Source: Sciurus carolinensis
Taxonomy: Eukaryota; Chordata; Mammalia; Rodentia; Sciuridae
Length of the DNA: 64,000 bases
Assembly (NCBI RefSeq): GCF_902686445.1
Contig: NC_062220.1
Location: 114,190,643 to 114,254,642 of the forward strand
Reading direction: 5' to 3'
In this document: piece after piece, positions 55,240 through 64,000 of the stretch
Layout: every line of letters begins with the position of its first letter
Position numbering within the stretch: the first letter of the stretch is position 1
Translations under genes and position numbers: made by a program
Notes under the pieces: model-generated
What the model was told of the DNA's origin: nothing
The model's input: only the letters and a program-made list of their open reading frames with translations
Databases searched by the model: none

Positions 55240-57180
55240 GTTTTTCAAAATTGTACTGATCTAGACAAAGCTCACAACATAATGCAGAAGCAGCCAGATC
55301 AAAAACAACCAAGTTTCTATTTATATGAAGAACACACACAGGCGATAGTCACCTTCAGCGTCAAAATCAAGATAGTGGCACACTTTGAGAGGGTGGGGAG
55401 CAGGGACCCAAAGAAACCAAGTGCAACTTCTAATGGGGCTACTATGTTCTGCTTCCTGACCCTGGGGTCAGGAACCTGGTATGTTCAGTGTGACATTTCC
55501 TCAGGGTATGTGATAGTGAGAGCCTTTTCCTGTAGTTATCCTATGTTCCTGAATACATATCATACCTAATAATAACAGAATAGAAGGCAAGGAATATCAT
55601 ATAGTAACCTACAAGTGACTAGAACCATTTTTCTGTCCAGTAAAATGTTGATTTTTAGCCAAATTTTTAGGCAAGTAACAAAAAAAGAAGAAAATGAGAC
55701 TTCAGTTATCTCATGTGTGAGATTCGACTCAGATTTGTGTTAGGTGAGAAACTGGAGCAGCAGATGCCTAACAACATCCGTGGGACTCCACCCTCCAGCG
55801 CCCCTCCTGAGACTACCAGCAGTCACCCACGACCACAGCAGGCCTCCACATACTGGAACCCATGCGCCACATCCCTGTGCCACTTTAACTGAAAAGAAAA
55901 AAACAAAACAAAATTCATAGGAAGTGTTTAGTCAGAATCCCACTTCTGTGTTTTGAAAGGGAGAATTAACGTGAATTCACACATGATCCTGAGGTGTGTT
56001 TTTAAAAAACAAAGGTGCAGATTTTCAGAGGCTTATTTTAAAAACATCTTACAGATGATATAGTTCATGAGCATATAAACAGAGTAAGTGAAGCAATGAA
56101 AACAAAGAACGTTAAGTTTATACGGCAACAAATTCTAAGACTTAAAAAAAAAAGAAGCCAAAGAGTAAATGGAAATGTACAGTACTTAGAGCCATAATTA
56201 ATTCAAAGGGGTGTTTATACACCCTCACTGGTGACTGATATTTTTGCACCATGATTGTAGTACAATAGCAATCCTCTCGCACCTGCAAAACATAACCATA
56301 TGTGTTAAACCACCACTATACAGAAAAAAATCAGTCTGCATCAACACATCATCCCACATTCTAAAGCTAAAAAGGAACCACAATAAGTCATGATTCTATG
56401 CACACATAGATCAAAAGATACTGAAATACACAAGGGCAGGGGGAGGTAGTTAAGACAATAAAAAAGGCAAAGAACGCCCAAGTGGAACAAGGTGAACCTC
56501 GCTCGTCTGAGGGTGGAAGCCTCCGTTGCCCTCATCTGCATGGCCGGACCCCTAAACTGGGTTCCATAAACTCCTCCTTCCTAGAAAGAAAATGCTAGGA
56601 TTCAACTATTCCAATAATTTTCTCTTGAACAACTTCAACTGGAGACAAATAAAAAATGGCTAACATCTTACTCAGCTCTGGGGAAAACACAAAAAAGCAG
56701 GGGGAAAAACACTATGTATCTCAAATCATGGAGTACTCCTCAAAAAGCTGTTTCCAAAGAGTATTTTTATCATGTCCTGTCTTCTGTGGATACTATAATT
56801 TCAGAGGCCTGTCTTCAATGGCTGCAAGGCTAAGCACTCTGGCTCAAGGGGCTCCCTGACCTCTACAGCCTCAAAGAGCAGTGATGCTCTAAGGTTTCCA
56901 CCCTGCTCAGGCTTCATGCACACATCAAGGAAACCCTTCCAGCAAAAGGTCACTCTAGTGCCAGCCTACCTGGAGTTTCCTGAAGACACACCTGGGACTC
57001 TACTCACCTAACTTAAAGGAAGGAAGGAAAAAATAAGGATGAAAAATAAATCCAATAAGTCTACCTGTCCTGCTGAGGATAATCATTAAGAATGTTATCT
57101 TAGGTTGAATATGGTGAGAGGATATTCAAAAGTGCATAGCTGAATATCCTCAAGGATCCCAAAGTCTAGCTGTAAAAAAA
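55240..57180. other. Intergenic DNA, nothing recognised
   Basis: Mostly AT-rich unique sequence before the CpG island; no gene can be supported. Confidence 0.4.
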
Positions 57181-57189
57181 GAAATTATG

Positions 57190-57660
57190 AGGATTTTATT
57201 GCAGAAAACTGCTCAACCGCCGGTTCCGGGGACGGGGCTGGGCGGGAGGCAGCGAGAGTGGTGGTGAGGGCTCCGGCGGTTGCTACGGCGACGGCGAGGG
57301 CGGGGCCGGGTGCCGAAAGGGGCACGCGTGCGCAGACTCGTCCTGGGCGGGGCGGGCGGCGGTTGCTGGAGAGTGGGGTGAGAACCGGGACCGGGACCGG
57401 ACTGCGCAAGCGCGCATTCGGGTCCGAGAGCGTGGGAGGAGCTCGAGAAGACGTCCGTCCTGACGCACGGCGGGTCTCGCCGGAGGCCCTGTGGCCCCGC
57501 CCAGTTTGCGTCCCGAGGCGGGGCAGGGAGAGGGGCGGGGCTCTCCTTATAGCGGCGTGGCTTGGGTCGTGAAGAGGCTTAGAGCAACGCTGGGAGCTCG
57601 GGATCCCTGGAGCTCCGCGGAGCTGCACGGGCAGATCTGTGAACGGTGAGAATAGGCTGG
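57190..57660 (+). promoter_or_regulatory. CpG island promoter with candidate first exon
   Basis: About 470 bp very rich in CpG with GGGCGGGG Sp1-type boxes, an NRF1-type tgcgcaagcgc (about 57402-57412), a TATA-like ttata (57547-57551) and, downstream, gaacg|gtgag (57641-57650), which would be a good 5' splice site on the plus strand. CpG retention implies an unmethylated, probably active promoter. Which gene it serves is not visible: plus-strand exons would lie to the right, and minus-strand transcription would head toward the SEC14L1 pseudogene. Long ORFs across it are a product of GC richness. Confidence 0.7.
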
Positions 57661-57664
57661 GTCT

Positions 57665-58365
57665 CCTTCGCTGCTGCTGCCCGGAATAGCGCCTGCCTCT
57701 GAAGTTCTTCCTGGTCTTCCTAATTTTTTTTTGGCTGCCCAGAGCAGCAGGCACCCGACAGTGCCCTGACCACATTCTTGCCGGTTATGGACAGGATGCC
57801 AACACCAGGACTGGGGAGGGGCTGGGTGGAACCCAGAAGCAGCCCTGTCAACAGCCCTACATCTCTAGTGTCAGGCCGTGGGATGGAGCTAAGACAAGCA
57901 ACGAGCGTCATCCGTGGATTGCTAGACAGGTCTCTCTTGGCAGCAAGAGCACAGCCGCCCCAGCTCTGGTTCTAAAACTTAAGTGCAACACATTGAGAGA
58001 TGCAAGGGTCCGGAAAAGGGGCTAATGACTACGAAAGAATGTCTGACATGTCCACCCACACAGAAAAGTGGCTGTATGAGCACCATGCATTTTCTCCATC
58101 AATGTCACTGTTGTTTAGATCACATTAGTCACCTGGGTGGCTGCATTTGGGGCTGCCTTTGCACGGAACAGTTTTGGAATTTCCTTCAGGGCCTGTTTAC
58201 CAGCTTCACAAGTAAATAATTTTTTACGTGATCACACCTTATTTTTCAACTCATACTGTCATTTTTCAACTCAATCACCCACATGACTCGCTACACTCAG
58301 TCTGAATGGATTTTGCTTGTGTGTAGAAATCACATCCATGATCAAAAGATGCTTTGAAAGAGACA
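57665..58365. other. Sequence downstream of the CpG island, no gene seen
   Basis: Contains short ORFs without recognisable domains; would be intron 1 if the donor at 57646 is used. Confidence 0.4.
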
Positions 58366-58369
58366 GCTC

Positions 58370-58455
58370 TCTAGCGATGTAGGTCAGTGGTAGGGTGCTT
58401 GCCTGGCATGTGGTGAGGCCCTGGGTTAGATCCCAGCACTACAGAAAAGGAAGGA
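58370..58455 (+). repeat. ID-type SINE
   Basis: tagcgatgtaggtcagtggtagggtgcttgcctggcatgtggtgaggccctgggttagatcccagcac. Confidence 0.87.
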
Positions 58456-58639
58456 AGGAAAAAAAACATTGCTGGAAAAGACTGTTCAGTTACAGTGAGT
58501 CTCCTGGTTGTAGTAAACAGCTATTGAAATGATCTTACCAAAATGCCAACCTGATCTGATGAACCTCTAGATGTAATCATCAATTTATAAGAAATTGAGA
58601 ACAGAAAAACACGCAAAATGGGAAACACCGTGGGAAATG

Positions 58640-59050
58640 ATCCCGTTAGTTTTCTGTCGCTGTGACAAAATACCTGAGAAAATCAACTTAAAAGGAAGAA
58701 AAGTTTATTTTAGTTCATGGTTTCAGACGTTTCAGTCCATGGTCAGTTGGCTCTGTTATTTGGGGGTCTACGACAAGGCAGAATAGAATAATAGGAGCAT
58801 GTGATGGAGCAAAGCTGCTCATCTCAAGGTGACCAGGAAGAAAGAAGAAAGGGTCAGGGTCCCAATATACCCTTCATGGGCACACCCCCAGTGACCTGAC
58901 TTCTTCCACTGGGTGCCTCCTCCTAAAGGTTTTACCACCTTCTTACATTGCCATGAGCTGGTGACCACACCTTCAGCATGTGAGCCCTTGAGAGAGTGGG
59001 GGGTAGGGGGGGCACATTCCAGATCCAAACCATTGCAGATCCAAGAAGTA
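58640..59050 (+). repeat. Interspersed repeat family X, copy 2
   Basis: Starts gttagttttctgtcgctgtgacaaaatacctgag and shares its word order with 28950-29420. Family not named. Confidence 0.65.
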
Positions 59051-59383
59051 AAGACCTGGGGATTCAAAGCAGACATTCATCATCAATGAATTCTAAAGGG
59101 AAAATAAGAAATTCCAACCTAAGTATTAAAAGAACTTGGGGAGACCATTGAGCCATACACTTAGGTTCATATTCTCTTTTTCTATGTATATTATCCCTTC
59201 AATTAAAAATTTTAAAGGAAACAGACATGAATCATCACCAATAGCTACACATGAACTTTATTTCCATCTTGTATTGAACAAATAGTAAAAAAAAAAATTA
59301 AATGCCATTCGAAATACATATATTAGGAAATCATGATGAATTTTGAGGTGGGATAATGGAATTATGCCTGGTGTTTTTAAAAA

Positions 59384-59465
59384 AGCTGGAGGTGGAACTC
59401 AGTGGTACAGTACTTCCCCAGCATGTGCAGGACCCTGGGTTTGATCCCCAGTGCCCCAAATAAAT
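59384..59465 (+). repeat. ID-type SINE
   Basis: gctggaggtggaactcagtggtacagtacttccccagcatgtgcagg.... Confidence 0.87.
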
Positions 59466-59486
59466 AAGGAAATAATCCTTTTCCCC

Positions 59487-59680
59487 AGGCATGGTGACAC
59501 ACACCTGTAATCCCAGCAACTCCTGAGGATGAGGCAGGAGAATCACAAGTTCAAGGTCAGCCTCAGCACCTTAGCAAGACCCTGTCTCAAAATAAAAATG
59601 GTCAGTGAGGTGGCTCAGGGGTAGAGCACCCTGGGTCCAGTCCCCAGCAGCAGCAGCAGCACCACCACCACCACCATCCT
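59487..59680 (+). repeat. B1-dID SINE ending in a (CAG)n(CAC)n trinucleotide tract
   Basis: caggcatggtgacacacacctgtaatcccagcaactcctgagg..., then an ID part; the 'cccagcag' end has expanded into five CAG and five CAC units (59647-59677). Confidence 0.9.
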
Positions 59681-60295
59681 CTTTCAGGAACACACTGAAA
59701 TATTTGCAGGTGAAATAATACAATATATGGAATTAGCTTCAAAATAATCCATATGGAGAAAGGGAGAAGCCGGGCACAGATGGAATAAGATGGTCCTGAA
59801 GTGATCATCATTGACTAGGGTATCCTGTCCACTTTCAAATATGTTTGAAATTATCCATACAAAGAGGTTTTGAGCAAAAAGACAGTCTACTCTGTCAATC
59901 ACCAGGATGCAAATCAAGCTGTAATTATAAGTTATTTTAAAATGTCTCCAGCAGTACTGGTATTATTAAGATAGATGAGCAAATTGCTAAGGTAAATAAG
60001 TGGAAGGGAATAATGCCTGCCTAGACATATACTTTATGGTATTGTGTGTGTTTGTGTTGGGGTGGGGGGGGGCTGGGGACAGAGCCCAGGGACTGGAACC
60101 TACATGCTAAGTAAGCTGCACTCTTGGCCCATTTGATTGAGAGCCAGTTTTGTTGGGCTCACATCAAAACGTACAAGAAATGCTACAGCTCAACATGCCC
60201 CAGCGTGAGACCACATGCTCTGGTCCTATGCCTTTCTCAGGTGCACAGCTCCTATGTGGTAGCCCCATGTGAGGCATGGAGATGGCCGTGGTGAG

Positions 60296-60386
60296 ACTAG
60301 GGATGTAGCTCAGTTGGTAGAGTGCCTGCCTCATGTGCTCAAGGCCCTGGGTTCAATCCCCAGCACCAAAAAAAAAAAAAAAAAAG
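60296..60386 (+). repeat. ID-type SINE with intact pol III boxes
   Basis: ctagggatgtagctcagttggtagagtgcctgcc...ggttcaatccccagcacc plus an A17 tail. Confidence 0.92.
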
Positions 60387-61415
60387 GAAAAGATGGCCGC
60401 AGTGTGGAGGGGGAGGGTACGTGCCCTGGGATCACTGCCAGTGATCAAAAACCCAAAGTAAAAGTGTCCTGATGAGATAGAAGTTTAGGTCCCTCTCATG
60501 TGAATGAAGTCCAGGGCTGATACGTGCCCCCCAGGATCACTGTCAGCTGCCAGTTCCCCTGAAAACCACCAGGGTAGCCTGCTGACGAACCAAAGCTAGG
60601 TCCTGGAACCAACTGCAGTAGGAGAGAGGGCCACCTAAGCAGTCCCCTGAGGACACTGTGTGGGGTGAGGGACCCAGGCAGTGTTGGCAGGTGTAGGGGT
60701 CTTGACTCGAGTATCCAAAGCAGATCTCTCAGTGCTGGGATCTAACAGGATTGGGTCCAGTTTTGATGTGACGTTTAGGCCTGGTGGACACACCGAGTCT
60801 TGAAAATTTGAGTCTTGATGGATAAATTTCAGTTGTTTGATAAGTGAGCTGTTTGCCTAGGAGAACAATCTGTCCCGCTGAGGTGGGGTTATTGGCCAAG
60901 GTGAGCAAACTTTTGTTAGAATAAATTTTCTCATAAATTTCCTGAAGCAAACATTGAAACTAGTTATTGGTTTATAGTCAAATCTTGCTGAACAAGAATT
61001 TTTATGGATCACAGAGTAAATTGCATTGACTCAGGAGGTCTTGGACCTCAGTCCTGATAGTTGACCTATGTGGATGCAGGTGTCTCATCCCTCACCCTGG
61101 GGACTCAGGTTCCTTCTGTCCCCCTGCTTTTGCCTTTACTACAGAGTATGGTCCACCTTGAGAGAGCCAGTAGGAGCAAGGACCGGCATCAAACCTCTGA
61201 CGTGTGCTGCACATCCCCCTTATATCCCACTGGCCAGAACTTGGTCACTTGGGCACACATAACTGCAAGAAAGGCTGAGAAATGGAACCTGTTTATATAC
61301 CCAGCTAAAAGTGGTCACATTGCCAGCTAAAAGTGATGGGCTCTGTAACCAAGAAAAAATCAGAGGGTGGCTGCTGCAGGCTCTCTTATGAAGGGTGTAA
61401 TCAAAGTGCAGTGTG

Positions 61416-61510
61416 GAGGCTGGGGATGCAGCTCAGTGGCACCATGCTTGCCTGGCATAGGCAATGGCCTAGCATATGTGAGACCCTGGCTCCAACCCCA
61501 GGAAAACACG
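61416..61510 (+). repeat. ID-type SINE
   Basis: ggaggctggggatgcagctcagtggcaccatgcttgcctggc...; an internal duplication (gcctggcataggcaatggcctagcatatg) is visible. Confidence 0.85.
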
Positions 61511-61800
61511 CACCCACAATGCAGTGTGAATGTGTGTTTGAAATTTTTCAATATAAAAGGAGGGACAGATACGCCATCAGATTAAGTGCTATAAATGGGA
61601 AATGGAGAAACTGCCATGGAGCCAGTGCCTGGGGAGCTGAGGAAGACCTCAGAGAGGAGAAACAGTGGGACAGGGATACATCCAAGGACAAAACGAAGTC
61701 ACTGGTGGGTGTGCTGTATCCCCAGGATTGTGTGTGGAAGTGTGCACACTGATGCAGAGAAGGCAAGGGCAAAATTCTCAAGAATGCCAATAAGGGTTGG

Positions 61801-61985
61801 GGCTGGGAGCAGTGTTATAGGCATTAATCCCAGGAACTCGGGAGGCTGAGGCAGGAGGATCTCAAGTTCAAGGCCAGCCTCAGCAACTTAGCAAGACCAT
61901 GTCTCAAAATAAAAAATGAAAAGAACTGGGGATGTGAATCAGTGGTAAAGTACCCCTGGGCCCATCCCCAGTATCAACAAATTAC
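61801..61985 (+). repeat. B1-dID composite SINE
   Basis: ggctgggagcagtgttataggcattaatcccaggaactcgggaggctgaggc..., then aactggggatgtgaatcagtgg...ccatccccagtatc. Confidence 0.9.
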
Positions 61986-61989
61986 CAAT

Positions 61990-64000
61990 GATAAAAAAGA
62001 GCTGGGACCTGGGCAAGACCCAGGAAGGATGAGGATACACAGCTGGAGAGGTGGAAGGAGAGCAGGAGAGAGTGGTGACATCCTGGTCACCAAGAGAAAG
62101 TTCAAAGCTGCGTGGAGTCAACAGAGCCAAAGGCCAGGATTTGGCAGTCAGAGGGTCACTGGTTTCCTACTGGACACAAACTCATCAGGTTTCAGGGACA
62201 GAAGGCAGACTGCAGAGAACAGAATGGACGCCAGGAAGTGAGTGTGCAGACTCAAGCAATGTTAGGAAACACAGCATTCTCTACAAAAGGAGAACGAGGA
62301 GGGGAGGAGACAAGGAGGAGGGAGGAGAAGAACTCTAGGAATCCTTTGCAGGTGTCACCCTGTGCCTCTCTCTAATCCCTGGCTCCTAGTGCCATCCGCG
62401 GGCTGAAAAGCTGCAGGCGTCCCCCACCTAACCTGTGAATCACATCAGGTACTGCCCAGAGGACGGGCGATGTCTTCCCAGGGACCCAGCACTGCGCTTG
62501 TCTGTGGGGATGCTCTTCTCCTTTCTCTGAAGTTGTATTCCCAAATACTTCAAGAGTGCCCCTCACTCCATGAGCATTTTTATCGGCTGACTCCTTTTCT
62601 GTGTGTGGTCACCTCCTCCCTGGCAGATGGAAGCCTTGATGGATGTGACATAAAGGTCCCACTTGTCAGGTGCCATGGGTCGGAGCCAGGACTCCACAGC
62701 CAGGCACTCTGGCTCTTTCCAGCTGCTCAGCTGAGTCCCCATCCGAACCTGAATCTGAAGCTGTCATTCCCTTTAGTCCTGCTGGCTGACATCAGATGCA
62801 GGATCAACAGCTTGCACACACCTGCGTGGGCACCATCATCAGCAGACAGGAAGCACTGTGGCAGATGGCACCTTCCCCAACAGGATTAACCTGAGGTGGG
62901 GACCAATCATTGGCTTCTGGGTCACATCTTCTCCACCCCTCTTCACACAGTGTTAGGAGACATCTCAAGGAAAGCCCAAAGCTGGCAGTGCCAAAGGCCT
63001 GGGGTAGAGACCAGGCGAGGGCCACTGCAGGAAGACAGGCAGCAAGCGAGATCTTAACTAGGATTTTGGGCTCCAGAGCTCACACTCTCTTCACCACTGT
63101 AGCTGAAATGATGATGCTGAGAGCAAGTTCAGCTACTTAGGGGGCTGCCGACCCCTTCTTACTCCCTGGTGTCCCTGCATACCCTGGCATTGTGTTTCCA
63201 CATGTCACTCAAGAGCACGTCCAAACCTACTTCTGGAAGTGGCCACTTTCCCACTTGGTGGTAAGAGTTGAGACAGACTTGCAGAGTCTCCTGACATGGG
63301 CTATCTGGCAAGGTTTCCAGCCTGGAAAAGTGCTGAAAATGTAGGTTACCCTACAGGCACCATTTCCTAATTGAGCCTTGCCATTAATCCAGTGGCCTTG
63401 AGTTCATACACTGCATCATTCCCAAGTCGGGAAAACTTCTGGCCAAGAAGTCAGATCTGCAAAAGTTATCACCCAGCCTCATCTGTTTCTAAAATCCCTC
63501 CTTTCAGTCTGGAAGGACCAAGTTGCCTGGAACGTGGCTGTTTTCTCTGCCCAAGTCTCCCCTCTTTCGGGGCACTCTCCACACTGCTGGCAGAATTTTC
63601 TTTCAAAAACACAGATGAACTCTCCCTCCCTTGCTCAAAATGACATTAACTACAGTCTGAAATGTAAGCTTCAAAGCCTGCCTGCCATTCAAGGTCTCTG
63701 TAAATCTGGTCCCGGCTGTCATTTGTGCAGGATGACCTGGCTGTCTTCTCCACTCTGTTCGTTTATTCCTCTCTTGACAATGCAGCGAGCTTGGTTTCAG
63801 CACCCTCGTTGATTCAGACACCATGGGGCGCACTGGAGTCTAGAAAGGCATGCTACTTAGGACAGACAGTTGAGACGTCCAGCAGCTGCTCTTGCTCTCC
63901 CCCGCTGCAGCCTTTTCCAAGGCCTCTGCTGGTGGGTCTGTGCTGCAGAGTGGGTCCGCCTCCTGCAGGGACTTGTAAGTGGCTTGGGTTCTGAGACCAT
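61990..64000. other. Intergenic DNA, no gene seen
   Basis: Overlapping short ORFs on both strands without domains; no exon with convincing splice signals and homology can be supported. Confidence 0.4.

Noticed and set aside
57185..57775. 196-codon minus-strand and 104-codon plus-strand ORFs over the CpG island
   Set aside because: Arg/Pro/Ala-rich composition is what GC-rich DNA gives in any frame; no domain is visible.

Overview
This window is nuclear DNA from a mammal, most likely a sciurid rodent such as a squirrel or marmot. It carries dozens of short tRNA-derived ID-type SINEs and composite B1+ID SINEs, whose tRNA part reads like 'ctggggatgtagctcagtggtagagc...ggttcaatccccagcacc'. B1-dID dimers of this kind are known from squirrels and related rodents. 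No bacterial or viral-genome organisation is present. Almost all ORFs longer than 60 codons outside the retroviral elements are chance or repeat-derived.

Layout. (1) 1-5121 is the 5' part of a class II (betaretrovirus-like) endogenous provirus on the minus strand, running off the left edge. It has a 5' LTR, a tRNA-Phe primer binding site, a splice donor, a long repeat-rich leader, an intact gag, a dUTPase-protease frame and the start of pol (frameshifted). (2) 5128-13000 is AT-rich intergenic DNA with old L1 fragments and one LTR-like promoter module. (3) 14613-20180 holds six consecutive exons, minus strand, of an unprocessed SEC14L1 pseudogene. Introns and splice signals are kept, but stops and frameshifts break four of the exons. 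(4) 20200-35576 is SINE- and L1-rich sequence. (5) 35577-45187 is a complete, very young provirus of the same family as (1), on the minus strand. It has two 725-bp LTRs differing at only 3 positions, a 6-bp target duplication (agcttc), intact pol and env frames, a broken gag, and a type-D-retrovirus-like RNA export element (CTE) between env and the 3' LTR. It landed inside the 3' UTR of an old L1. (6) 45194-57180 is repeat-rich intergenic DNA, including a 5'-truncated sciurid L1 with a 13-bp target duplication. (7) 57190-57660 is a CpG island with a candidate first exon and splice donor on the plus strand. (8) 57660-64000 is further SINE-rich intergenic DNA.

How the retroviral genes fit together. 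Both elements read gag, then pro (dUTPase + protease + G-patch), then pol. A slippery A AAA AAC is present at the gag-pro junction and a slippery G GGT TTT at the pro-pol junction. Env, made from a spliced RNA, is gamma-type (CWLC in SU, CX6CC in TM). Beta-type gag-pol with gamma-type env and a CTE is the plan of type D retroviruses, but the primer here is tRNA-Phe, as in intracisternal A particles, not tRNA-Lys.

The most striking observation is the primer binding site of the left provirus. About 40 nt, not the usual 18, match the 3' half of tRNA-Phe. The match reaches the position of the hypermodified purine next to the anticodon, and there is an A-to-T change exactly at nucleotide 58, the m1A that normally stops reverse transcriptase. 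This reads as a fossil of primer-tRNA read-through. All family and tRNA comparisons are from memory; no database was searched.
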